From Chloroflexia bacterium (GTDB taxonomy: Bacteria > Chloroflexota > Chloroflexia > Thermomicrobiales > UBA6265): DNA of 17,993 nt. The notes below the pieces were generated by a model that did not search any database, had not been told where the DNA came from, and worked only from the letters and a program-made list of their open reading frames with translations. A program made the translations under genes and the position numbers. The stretch lies in the NCBI GenBank assembly GCA_013696525.1, contig JACCYK010000512.1, forward strand, positions 1-17,993. The letters run 5' to 3'. Positions 7,508 through 15,607 of this stretch are shown piece after piece (the stretch's first letter is position 1; the number at the start of each line of letters is the position of its first letter).

Positions 7508-9475
7508 ATGAATCGTGAATCCGAAAGCAGCTCACCCAACATCTTGTACTACGGAACGGAAGCGCCGTTGCCGGAGCGCAAGGCGCTCCGGGCCGGACCG
7601 GTCTCCGCGGTCCTCGAGGGCGCGGACCTGCGCTACGTCGCGGTCAATGGGGAGATCGTCATTCTCCGGCTCTACGCGGCGGTGCGAGACCAGTCGTGGG
7701 GCACGATCGCGCCGGTCTTTACGTCGTATGAACTCGCGGAGGACGAGACATCGTTCGCGCTCCGGTTTAGCGCTGAGCATGTCAGCCCTGGCGAGCAGGG
7801 CGTCGATTTTGCCTGGGACGGAAGCATCGTTGGATCGACCGACGGTACGATCGTCTGCACGATGGCGGGAGCCGCTCGCTCGCCGTTCTGGCGGAACCGG
7901 ATTGGCTGGTGCGTCCTGCACCCGATGGAACTGGCCGGTCGACCAGTGGAAATCCATGGCGGGGGCCAGCGCGCGGCGAGCGCCTTCCCGGAGCGCATCG
8001 CACCGCACCAACTATTTTTCGACATCGAGGCGATGGAGCACGGCCTGTCCGCCGGTGGCTCGCTGCGCCTTGAGTTTTCCGGTGACCTGTTTGAGACCGA
8101 GGACCAACGGAATTGGACCGACGCCTCCTACAAAACGTATTCAACACCGCTCCGGATTCCATACCCGGTCGCGCTGGCGGCCGGCGACCGGGTTTGGCAA
8201 TCGATCACGGTGACCGTCACCGGAACTGGTAGCCCGACCATTCCGGTGCCCACGGCAGCGGAGCTTGCGGTGTGGGTCGGCGACGATATCGGACATGCGC
8301 TGCCACCGATCGGGGTGTCCGGCTCCAGCCACGGCAATGCGCTCAGCGACGCCGAGATTGATCGTTTTCGGCAGCTTCATTTGGGACATCTACACCACGT
8401 CGTTGATCTCGCGGCAGCGGATTGGCAAGGACGACTCGATCAAGCTTCAGAGGAAGCAACCGCGCTCGGATGCGCACTCGAGCTCGAGGTGTTGACGAAC
8501 GATGACGGTCAGGATTTCAGCGAGCTTGTCGCCGCTGTGCCAGCGGTCGAAGCGCCGATTACCCGCGTCACGGTCTTTCCCCGGTCGGGCGTCGTATCGA
8601 CGAACGAGGTGCTGACCGCGGCGCGGAACGGGCGCGATCAGGCAGAACTGAGCTTCCCGATCGGCGGCGGCAGCCGGGCCTATTTCACTCAGCTTAATCG
8701 AGGTGCGCCATCGGCGGCGCTGCTCGATTACGTCGCCTATCCGATCAATCCGCAGGTGCATGCCTTCGACAATGCCTCGATCGTCGAAACTTTGGCGGCT
8801 CAGGCCGAGACCGTCCACGCCGCGAACGCGCTCACCGGTAATCTGCCGGTGGCGGTGGGGCCGATTACCCTGCGTCCGCGAATAAACCCCGACGCCGTGC
8901 CGTCGGGCGAGACACGGCCGCTGGGCAGCCTGCCCGACACGGTCGATGTGAGGCAGCCATCACTCTTCGCCGCCGGCTGGACTGTTGGCAGCATCCGGCA
9001 TCTGGCGAGCGCCGGAGTTGCCACGCTGACGTTCTTCGAGACGATCGGGTGGCGCGGCCTCGTGGAGCGCTCCGATCATGAGTTGCGCGTGCCGGCTTTT
9101 CACTCCCGGCCAGGAATCGCCTTTCCGGTGTACCACGCGCTGGCCGACGTCGGAGAATTCGCCGGCGGGCGGCTGCTGAGCGTTGAGGTATCCGATCGTC
9201 TGGCGATTGAGGCCCTGGCGCTGCTCATGGGTGACCGCTTCCGGCTCATCGTTGTCAGCTTCCAAGATGAATCTGCCGATGTTCGCCTCACGCTGCCGCC
9301 GCTGACGAATCTCCGTTCACGATCGCTCGATGCCACGACGTACGACCTGGCGGCGGATGACCCGGCGACATTCAGGGCGCAAGGAGAGCCGCTGGAGTCA
9401 GATGGCGGAACGGTCACTATTTCGTTGCGGCCGTTCGCCGTCGTCACCATCGATGGACACCTCGAGACTGACTAG
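7508..9475 (+). CDS. apnL: D-apionate lactonase-like protein
   Basis: A 655-residue protein that I recognise as similar to D-apionate lactonase (ApnL), which opens D-apionolactone to D-apionate. The N-terminal beta-rich domain has YAAVRDQSWGTIAP (about 56-69), RNRIGWCVLHPMELAGRP (129-146), FPERIAPHQLFFDI and the highly characteristic EDQRNWTDASYKTYSTPL (198-215). A middle TIM-barrel-like domain follows, with AYFTQLNRG, YPINPQVHAFDNASIVETL and TLTFFETIGWRG, then a short C-terminal beta domain. The ATG at 7508 has AAGGGGA upstream; the frame extends 35 codons back into the dehydrogenase gene but without an SD. No signal peptide is seen, so it is probably cytoplasmic. The family call rests on remembered motifs, and activity on another aldonolactone is possible. 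The stop codon overlaps that of the convergent permease gene. Confidence 0.75.
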   Translation: MNRESESSSPNILYYGTEAPLPERKALRAGPVSAVLEGADLRYVAVNGEIVILRLYAAVRDQSWGTIAPVFTSYELAEDETSFALRFSAEHVSPGEQGVDFAWDGSIVGSTDGTIVCTMAGAARSPFWRNRIGWCVLHPMELAGRPVEIHGGGQRAASAFPERIAPHQLFFDIEAMEHGLSAGGSLRLEFSGDLFETEDQRNWTDASYKTYSTPLRIPYPVALAAGDRVWQSITVTVTGTGSPTIPVPTAAELAVWVGDDIGHALPPIGVSGSSHGNALSDAEIDRFRQLHLGHLHHVVDLAAADWQGRLDQASEEATALGCALELEVLTNDDGQDFSELVAAVPAVEAPITRVTVFPRSGVVSTNEVLTAARNGRDQAELSFPIGGGSRAYFTQLNRGAPSAALLDYVAYPINPQVHAFDNASIVETLAAQAETVHAANALTGNLPVAVGPITLRPRINPDAVPSGETRPLGSLPDTVDVRQPSLFAAGWTVGSIRHLASAGVATLTFFETIGWRGLVERSDHELRVPAFHSRPGIAFPVYHALADVGEFAGGRLLSVEVSDRLAIEALALLMGDRFRLIVVSFQDESADVRLTLPPLTNLRSRSLDATTYDLAADDPATFRAQGEPLESDGGTVTISLRPFAVVTIDGHLETD

Positions 9476-10257
9476 GCGGAGGCGCCGGAGTAAGCGCGGA
9501 GGCCCATCATCCAGAACCAACGGGAAAAGACCGGCAGCACGACGGCGAGGGCGACGGCGCCGGCGAGCAAGCGCCAGTCCAGGCGGCCGACCAGGGCTTC
9601 GGCCGGCACCGTGATCGCGAAGCCGACCGGGACCAAGAAGGTGAGCGCTCCTTGGAGCCAGGGCGGATAGATGGTGATCGGCCAGCGGCCGGCCTCGTAC
9701 ATGGCCTGAAAGATGACGAGGATGTTTTGCACCCGGATGAACCAAAAGGCGCAGGTGGCGAGGATCATCACGAAGCTGGAGACGACGACGACCCCGGCGA
9801 CCAAGACGATGACGAAGACCATGGCTTGGATCGGATCTAGGCTGGTTCCCATCTGAACCAGGGCAACCCCGATCACGCATACGCCGATCAGCACATCTAT
9901 AACCTTCCAAGCTTCGACCTGGCGGGTCGTGATCAGAAGTTGACTATCGACCGGCTTAATCAGTGCAAAATCGAGCGCGCCGAGACGAACATCCTCCATG
10001 AAGCGTCCCAGGCTGGGCAAGATGAAGAGCTGGGTCAGGCCGCCAACCAGAAAGTAGACTCCGACGACCGCCAACAACTGGCTCGCGCTCCAGCCCGCCA
10101 GATGGTCGGTCTTGGAGAAGACGAAGGCGATGCTGACCAGCGACGTTGCCAGCGCCACCGCCGACTGGAAGAGTTGCAAACCGAGGTTCGTCCGGTACTG
10201 CAACTCGTTCAATACCGCGATCCGGAGGTGGATCAGGATCAGCCGGAGCCAGGTCAT
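9472..10257 (-). CDS. ABC-2 family transporter permease (second subunit)
   Basis: A 261-residue integral membrane protein with about six hydrophobic segments. It begins MTWLRLILIHLRIAVLNELQYRTN, a short amphipathic N-terminus before the first helix; other clear helices include IDVLIGVCVIGVALVQ and AMVFVIVLVAGVVVVSSFVMILA. The repeated ALDFALIKPVD motif is typical of the ABC-2 permease group formerly called DUF990, which always occurs as two paralogous permeases plus one ATPase. The ATG overlaps the stop of the first permease (ATGA), which implies translational coupling. The frame extends upstream through the other permease, but those codons are a shadow. The exported substrate is unknown. The stop lies inside the CTAG shared with the convergent lactonase gene. 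Confidence 0.9.
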   Translation of the reverse strand: MTWLRLILIHLRIAVLNELQYRTNLGLQLFQSAVALATSLVSIAFVFSKTDHLAGWSASQLLAVVGVYFLVGGLTQLFILPSLGRFMEDVRLGALDFALIKPVDSQLLITTRQVEAWKVIDVLIGVCVIGVALVQMGTSLDPIQAMVFVIVLVAGVVVVSSFVMILATCAFWFIRVQNILVIFQAMYEAGRWPITIYPPWLQGALTFLVPVGFAITVPAEALVGRLDWRLLAGAVALAVVLPVFSRWFWMMGLRAYSGASA

Positions 10258-11054
10258 GCGCCCACCGCTGAATAGCGCTGAATTCCGCGAGACCAAACGG
10301 CCCTGAGGGCAATGACCGCGGCCGCCAGCCAGGCCGCCTGAGCCGTGATCCCGATCAACGCCTCCGTGGCCGATACCCGGCCGATGGCAAGCTCGACCGG
10401 AAACGCCAGCATCCACCGGAAGGGCAGAACCTCGGCGATTGTCTTGGCCGGCTCGCGCAGCAAGTCGATCGGCGCGATGTAGCCGGAGAAGATGAACACG
10501 GCAAAATAGAGCCGGTTGATCGCGGTGACGCTCGTCGTCCAGAACGCGGCCATCGCCAGTGTCCACTCCACGGTGAACCGCAGCGCCATCGCCAGGAGGA
10601 GCGCTGGAACGAAGACCAACACGGCCCAGGATGGCGTGGTGACGACGGGATGAAACGCGAGCGCGAGCAACCCAGCGATCGGCAGGGCGACGAGCATGGT
10701 GAGACCCTTGAAGGCGAGACCGGTCGCGATATCGCGGTGGATCGGATGAATCGGACGAAGGAGCAGCGCCGACAGGGCGCCATGCCGGACCCGGCTCTCG
10801 AACTCCCACATGATTGAGGTGTGCGTCGCGTGGTTGACCAGCATGGCGACGATGAAGTAGGCGGCGAAGCTCCTGGCCGTGTATCCGTCCACGTTGTCAC
10901 CCGATGACTCCGCCACGGTGGACCAGATGGTGAGGTAGATGACGGGTTGGATCACGAGACCAAGCAACCAGATCAAAATCGCGCCGCGATATTGGAACTG
11001 CTCCGCCAGCGAGATGCGGAGTTGCGCCAGGTAGACGCCGCGGAGGGTACTCAT
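10254..11054 (-). CDS. ABC-2 family transporter permease (first subunit)
   Basis: A 266-residue permease with about six transmembrane segments, for example AILIWLLGLVIQPVIYLTIW, SFAAYFIVAMLVNHA and TMLVALPIAGLLALAF. The motif RHGALSALLLRPIHPIHRDIA, after an EFESRVR stretch, matches the conserved cytoplasmic loop of the ABC2/DUF990 permeases and parallels RLGALDFALIKPVD in its partner. It begins within the stop of the ATPase gene (ATGA) and ends within the start of the second permease (ATGA). All three genes should therefore be made in fixed ratio as one export complex. Family members export drugs, lipids or polysaccharides; nothing nearby fixes the substrate here. Confidence 0.9.
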   Translation of the reverse strand: MSTLRGVYLAQLRISLAEQFQYRGAILIWLLGLVIQPVIYLTIWSTVAESSGDNVDGYTARSFAAYFIVAMLVNHATHTSIMWEFESRVRHGALSALLLRPIHPIHRDIATGLAFKGLTMLVALPIAGLLALAFHPVVTTPSWAVLVFVPALLLAMALRFTVEWTLAMAAFWTTSVTAINRLYFAVFIFSGYIAPIDLLREPAKTIAEVLPFRWMLAFPVELAIGRVSATEALIGITAQAAWLAAAVIALRAVWSRGIQRYSAVGA

Positions 11055-12133
11055 GTCCGCGCGAAAGCGGGCGGAACCTCGACCTCGGCGTCCGGGATCG
11101 TCTCGTGTTGAAAGACCCGGTCGATGATCTCATCGATCGGCGGGTCGGAGATAGTCAAGTCGGTCACGCTGACGTCCGCCAGCAGCCGGTTGGTGACAGC
11201 GGCAACATCTGGCTTCGCCACCTGGATGGTGACTCGGCCCTCTTCAACCGAGACGACCTCACCATAGCGGCCCGGGTCGAGGAGCGGGCTCGACACGTCG
11301 ACGGTGATCGTTTTCAAGGGGGCGAACCGTTCGATCAGGCCGGCGAGCGCGCCATCGTACAAGATGAGACCGCGATGGATGACGACAATCCGTTTGGCCA
11401 AGGCTTCGACATCCGCCATGTAGTGGCTGGTCAACAGCACCGTCGCCTGGTAGCGGTCGGCATACTCACGAAAGAACGAGCGGATCCGTCGTTGTGCCGT
11501 GACATCGAGGCCGAGCGTCGGCTCATCCAAGAACAGGATCCGGGGTCGGTGGAGCAAGGCGCCCGCGATCTCGCACCGCATTCGCTCGCCGAGGGAGAGG
11601 TTGCGCACGGGTTTGATGATGAGTGGTCCGAGGTCGAGCAGGTCCGACAGCTCGTCAAGCGTTTCCCGATACTCATGCTCCGGTACGCGGTAGATGGCGC
11701 GGTTCAGCTCGTAGGAGTCGGCGACGGGAATATCCCACACGAGCTGGTTGCGCTGGCCCATCACCAGGGTCATCTGCCGGAGGAATTCGGCGTTGCGCTG
11801 CCAGGGGATGTACCCCAGCACGGTCGCTTCGCCCGAGGTGGGATAGAGCAGCCCGGCGAGCATCTTGAGGGTCGTCGTCTTACCGGCACCGTTGGGACCA
11901 AGGAAGCCGACGATCTCGCCTCGCTCAATGGCAAACGAGACGCTGGAAACCGCGATCACCTCCCGCGTGCGCCGCTTGAACACACCGCGGAGGGCAGCGC
12001 GAAGCCCGGCCTCGCGTTCGGGGACGTCAAACGTCTTCGTCAAGTTTTGGACGACAATGGCGGGTCGTGGGGTGCCCAACGGCAGGATCCGAAACGGGGT
12101 AACGGCGGAAACCAGCGGACCACGGTGCCGCAT
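11051..12133 (-). CDS. ABC transporter ATP-binding protein (ABC-2 exporter)
   Basis: A 360-residue ATPase with a complete nucleotide-binding domain. Walker A is GPNGAGKTT (79-87), the Q-loop lies in VMGQRNQLVW, the signature is LSLGERMR (179-186), Walker B is ILFLDEPTLGLD (199-210), and the switch histidine H237 is in LLTSHYM. An insertion-like segment before Walker A (EREAGLRAALRGVFKRRTREVIAV) and a C-terminal accessory domain after about 260 are typical of this exporter trio. The two permeases follow with 4-base overlaps. The start is uncertain. The ATG at 12133 begins 8 bases after the tRNA-Val gene and its GGAG touches the ATG, whereas a GTG at 12151 lies inside the tRNA and is rejected. 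A downstream TTG near residue 19 is possible. Transcription may read through from the tRNA promoter. Confidence 0.92.
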   Translation of the reverse strand: MRHRGPLVSAVTPFRILPLGTPRPAIVVQNLTKTFDVPEREAGLRAALRGVFKRRTREVIAVSSVSFAIERGEIVGFLGPNGAGKTTTLKMLAGLLYPTSGEATVLGYIPWQRNAEFLRQMTLVMGQRNQLVWDIPVADSYELNRAIYRVPEHEYRETLDELSDLLDLGPLIIKPVRNLSLGERMRCEIAGALLHRPRILFLDEPTLGLDVTAQRRIRSFFREYADRYQATVLLTSHYMADVEALAKRIVVIHRGLILYDGALAGLIERFAPLKTITVDVSSPLLDPGRYGEVVSVEEGRVTIQVAKPDVAAVTNRLLADVSVTDLTISDPPIDEIIDRVFQHETIPDAEVEVPPAFART

Positions 12134-12141
12134 CTCCGGGG

Positions 12142-12215
<74 letters not shown>

Positions 12216-12243
12216 GAGAATGCCGACCTTCACCGGCACGGGC

Positions 12244-12273
12244 AGTATATCGACGGCTAGGAGCGGTCGTCAA
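12244..12273 (-). promoter_or_regulatory. Promoter of tRNA-Val
   Basis: TTGACG (12273-12268) and TATACT (12249-12244) are 18 bases apart on the minus strand. The -10 lies about 29 bases before the tRNA 5' end, leaving a short 5' leader for RNase P. It probably also drives the ABC transporter genes, because no other clear promoter precedes them. Confidence 0.82.
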
Positions 12274-12363
12274 GCGCAAGCAGCCGGAAACGGACCGAGG
12301 CGCGATGGGATATCCGGGCGCGATGAGCAACGAACGGAACTACTACCGTGAGCGAGCTGGAAG

Positions 12364-12852
12364 CTAGAACCCCCGATTGTCGCCGATCGATTCAAGGGCG
12401 ATCATGATCGAGCCGAGCGCCGGCCGGTCCTGTCGGTGGGCTCCAACGTGGCAGAATTGAACGACGCCGGCGGCATCGAGGATGAAGACCGCCGGCCTGG
12501 CCAGACGAGGATGCTCGGGGTCATCACGGTCACGAACACCGTACACGTCGATGACGCGCATATCGGCGTCGGCGACGACCGGAAACTCGTGATCGTCACC
12601 GCGCGCGATTGGTTCGAGGGGAACTGAGCTGGCGGCCGAGATGGCAATCAGCTCCGCGTCAAGCGATCTGATCGTGTCATAGGCTGATCCAAGCTGCGCG
12701 AGCTGGCGCCGGCACGATTGACACCAGTAGCCCCGGAAAAAGACCAAGACGACGACGCGACCCCTGAGAACGGAGAGCCGGGCCGTGACCCCGTTGTACA
12801 GGAAGTCGAAATCTGGTGCGCTGGCGCCGATTGGAACAGTGGCACTCTTCAT
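12364..12852 (-). CDS. Peroxiredoxin-like (AhpC/TSA, redoxin-domain) protein
   Basis: A 162-residue thioredoxin-fold protein. The N-terminal APDFDFLYNGVTARLSVLRGRVVVLVFFRGYWCQSCRRQL has the peroxiredoxin entry (APDF), the beta strand VVVLVFF and the active-site pair C44/C47 in WCQSC. This CxxC form resembles the peroxiredoxin-like groups that reduce peroxides or thiols, in place of the single-Cys TxxC centre of classic AhpC. RPAVFILDAAGVVQFCHVG is the usual cis-Pro and beta-hairpin part. No signal peptide is visible, so it should act in the cytoplasm. The SD is weak. It lies 24 bases downstream of the RNase H-like gene and probably belongs to the same transcript. A thiol-disulfide oxidoreductase role is the alternative. 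Confidence 0.85.
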   Translation of the reverse strand: MKSATVPIGASAPDFDFLYNGVTARLSVLRGRVVVLVFFRGYWCQSCRRQLAQLGSAYDTIRSLDAELIAISAASSVPLEPIARGDDHEFPVVADADMRVIDVYGVRDRDDPEHPRLARPAVFILDAAGVVQFCHVGAHRQDRPALGSIMIALESIGDNRGF

Positions 12853-12876
12853 CGCGGTCTCACATCACCGGCAATC

Positions 12877-13515
12877 CTAGTGACCAAGGATCGCTACGCT
12901 CTTGGCCCGGGGCTGCCACTGGATGTCGGTCTTTCCAAACTCGTGGAGCAGCAACACCACTTGGCGATGCAGAGGGATGAGGCCGGCATGCCGGGCTTTC
13001 CATTTGCCCGTGATCGTGTTGAGGACCAACTGGCTATCGCCGCGGATGGCGACGGTTGTCCGCGTCGCGGCGGCGGCTTGACGAGCTTTCAGATCTTCTA
13101 AGGCGCGGATCAGGGTCAAGAACTCGGCTTGATTGTTGGTAATGGTGCCGTCATACCGGGGCGATCCTTCTGACACGACGCCACCAGAATCGACAATCTG
13201 GTAACTGCCGTAGCCTTTGCCCGGATTCCCGATCGCGCCGCCATCGAACACGATGGTGAAGTCCGAGCCGGCAACCGGTCGGGCCGTCTTGCGGGCGGGA
13301 GGCGCGACCGGCGGCGGAGATGGCGCGGCGCCGGTGTTGTCCCCCGCTTGCATTCGCGCGATCGCGGCGCCTTGGCGATCGACGGTTTGCCGCTGGTGTA
13401 TGACGAGCGCATGGAGCTCCTCGACCAGGGCCAGGAGCTGATCCCGGTCGAGGAGCCGTCGTTCCGCCACCCGTGTTGCCAGCGGCTTGCCGCGAACGGC
13501 ACCCTGATCGTTCAA
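12877..13515 (-). CDS. RNase HI-like protein with altered C-terminus
   Basis: A 212-residue protein with an N-terminal helical stretch (about 15-55) and a Pro/Ala-rich linker (about 60-80), then an RNase H fold. Three of the four catalytic acids are clear: Asp in IVFDGGAIGNPGKGYG (D90), Glu in TNNQAEF (E130) and Asp in IRGDSQLVLN (D159). The fourth, normally in a PRxxNxxAD segment, is missing: the frame ends WQPRAKSVAILGH. In the frame shifted by one base the same DNA reads GQERSDPWS, which would restore that Asp. RNase HI cuts the RNA of RNA-DNA hybrids; whether this copy is active is unclear. The TTG start overlaps the EF-G stop (TTGA), and no good SD is seen. The peroxiredoxin gene follows 24 bases later. 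Confidence 0.8.
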   Translation of the reverse strand: MNDQGAVRGKPLATRVAERRLLDRDQLLALVEELHALVIHQRQTVDRQGAAIARMQAGDNTGAAPSPPPVAPPARKTARPVAGSDFTIVFDGGAIGNPGKGYGSYQIVDSGGVVSEGSPRYDGTITNNQAEFLTLIRALEDLKARQAAAATRTTVAIRGDSQLVLNTITGKWKARHAGLIPLHRQVVLLLHEFGKTDIQWQPRAKSVAILGH

Positions 13516-15590
13516 TGGTGGGCAAGCTCTGCTTGCTTCGCGGCCGCCATGACCTGCTCCGCGATGTGCGGCGGGACGGGCTGGTAGTGCGAGAATTCCG
13601 TCATGAAGCTGCCGCGGCCCTGCGTGATCGACCGGAGATCGGTCGCGTAGCGTTGGACTTCCGCCGCCGGCACCTGGGCCTCGATCGTGGTGGAGGCATT
13701 GGGGCCCGGTGTCATCCCGCTGACATGCGCCCGTTTCGTGTTGAGGTCGCTCATGACGTCACCGGTGTAATTGTCCGGCACAGTGACCTCGATCGTCAGT
13801 ACCGGTTCGAGCAGGATCGGCTTGGCCAGCATGATCCCTTTCCGGAATGCCTCTTTCGAGGCGATTTTGAACGCCATTTCGTTCGAATCGACCGAGTGAT
13901 AGCTGCCATCCGTCAACGTCACCCGCAGGTTGACGACGGGATACCCGGCTAGGGGCCCGGCCTCGAGCCCTTCGCGAACTCCTTTTTCGACCGCGGGGTA
14001 GAAGTTGCGCGGCACCGAGCCGCCGAAGACGCGCTCGCCGAACTCGAACTCGCCATCGGCGAGCGGTTCCAGCTCTAAGAGGACGTGGCCGTATTGACCG
14101 GCGCCGCCGGTCTGCTTCTTGTGCTTGTACTCGGAAGTGGTCTTGGTCGAAATGGTCTCCCGGTAGGCGACCCTGGGCAGGCCAAGCTCGACGTTGACGT
14201 TGAACCGGCGGCTCATCCGGTCAATCGCGATCTGGACATGCCGCTCACCAAGGCCCGAGACAATCGTCTCGCCGGATATCGCGTCACGGGAGAGTTGGAG
14301 CGCGGGATCCTCGTCCGCGAGCCGTTGGAGGGCGGTGCCGAGCTTGTCGAGGTCTGCCTTGGTCTTCGGGTTGACCGAGGCGGAGTAGGAGGTTTTCGGG
14401 TATCTGGTCGGCTCCAGAAGGATCGGGCTCCCTTCGGTGCCCAGGGTGTCGCCGGTGACGGTTGAGGCCAGCTTACTGACGGCGCCGATGTCGCCGGCAA
14501 CGATGACGTCGGTATTGATGTGATCCTTGCCGCGGACGAAGAAGAGCTGGCCAAGGCGCTCGGTCTCCCCCCGCGACGAGTTCATGACGTGGGAGTTCGT
14601 CTTCATCGTGCCGGAGCAGACCCGGAGGTACGTGACGCGGCCGACATGGGCATCGGCCAGCGTCTTGAAGGCGATCGCGGCCAACGGACCGTCCGGGTTC
14701 GCCGACAGCTCGACCGCCTCGCCATTCAGGGTTGGGTGCTCCGCCGCTTTGCTGGCCGGCGGCAAATAGGCAACGATCGCGTCGAGCAACGGCTGAATCC
14801 CGCGGTTGAGGGTGGCGGCGCCGCACAGGACGGGAACCACCAACCCCTGCTCGACGCACTGTTTGAGACCGGCAACCAGTTCCTCATTGGCAATGGGCTC
14901 ATCCTCGAGATACCGCATCATCATCTCTTCGTCTTGCTCGGCGATCGCTTCGACGAGCTGACGCCGGTACTCGGCGGCCATCTCTTTGAGATCGTCGGGG
15001 ATCGGCTTTTCTTCGATCCCGTGACCGTCCCCGGTGTAATAGGTCGCGGTCTCGCTCAGCAGATCGATCGTGCCGGCGAACTCCTTTTCACTGCCGATGG
15101 GGATCTCGATGGCCGAGACAGCCGTGCCGAACGCCGATCGGGCCGACTCGAGGAAGCGGAAGAAGTTCGCGTTCTCACGATCCATCTTGTTGATGAAGAC
15201 GAGACGAGGAATCGCGCGATCGTCGAGCAAGCGCCACGCCTGCTCGGTTCCCACTTCGATCCCGGCGGAGGCATCGATCAAGACGATCGCGCCGTCTGAG
15301 ACCCGCAACGCCGAATTGACCTCGCCGAGGAAATCGGCATAGCCAGGGGCGTCGATGAGATTAATCTTCGTGTCTTTCCACGACAAAGGGGCAAGCGCGG
15401 TGCTGACCGAGATTCGTCGCTTGATCTCGTCTGGATCGAAATCGGTGACGGTGGTGCCGTCTTCCACCTTACCGAGCCGGTTGACAGTCTCGGAGTCGTA
15501 GAGGAGCGCTTCGGCCAAGGACGTCTTGCCGGCTCCGCCATGGGAAAAGAGGCCGACATTTCGGATCCGATCGGCGGAGTACTGCTTCAC
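13512..15590 (-). CDS. Translation elongation factor G-like GTPase (EF-G2 / FusA2 type)
   Basis: A 692-residue five-domain translational GTPase of the EF-G paralogue group (EF-G2 of Thermus, FusA2 of mycobacteria). The P-loop is SHGGAGKTS (16-24), where canonical EF-G has AHIDAGKTT. G3 is DAPGYADF (80-87), with Tyr84 in place of the catalytic His, which is usual for this paralogue group. G4 is NKMD (134-137). Domain II (GRVTYLRVCSGTM), domain III (SGLGERHVQIAIDRM), domain IV (GGAGQYGHVLLELEP, a diverged form of the canonical motif) and domain V are all present. It probably binds ribosomes, but its role is poorly defined and it may lack strong translocase activity. The GTG start has GGAGG 6 bases upstream. 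It heads an operon with the RNase H-like and peroxiredoxin genes, behind a long repeat-containing leader. Confidence 0.94.
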   Translation of the reverse strand: MKQYSADRIRNVGLFSHGGAGKTSLAEALLYDSETVNRLGKVEDGTTVTDFDPDEIKRRISVSTALAPLSWKDTKINLIDAPGYADFLGEVNSALRVSDGAIVLIDASAGIEVGTEQAWRLLDDRAIPRLVFINKMDRENANFFRFLESARSAFGTAVSAIEIPIGSEKEFAGTIDLLSETATYYTGDGHGIEEKPIPDDLKEMAAEYRRQLVEAIAEQDEEMMMRYLEDEPIANEELVAGLKQCVEQGLVVPVLCGAATLNRGIQPLLDAIVAYLPPASKAAEHPTLNGEAVELSANPDGPLAAIAFKTLADAHVGRVTYLRVCSGTMKTNSHVMNSSRGETERLGQLFFVRGKDHINTDVIVAGDIGAVSKLASTVTGDTLGTEGSPILLEPTRYPKTSYSASVNPKTKADLDKLGTALQRLADEDPALQLSRDAISGETIVSGLGERHVQIAIDRMSRRFNVNVELGLPRVAYRETISTKTTSEYKHKKQTGGAGQYGHVLLELEPLADGEFEFGERVFGGSVPRNFYPAVEKGVREGLEAGPLAGYPVVNLRVTLTDGSYHSVDSNEMAFKIASKEAFRKGIMLAKPILLEPVLTIEVTVPDNYTGDVMSDLNTKRAHVSGMTPGPNASTTIEAQVPAAEVQRYATDLRSITQGRGSFMTEFSHYQPVPPHIAEQVMAAAKQAELAHH

Positions 15591-15607
15591 CGGGTGCCTC
15601 CTCTGGA

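Noticed and set aside
14520..15299. 259-codon plus-strand frame opposite the EF-G2 gene
   Set aside because: Antisense shadow of a confirmed GTPase; no SD or motif.
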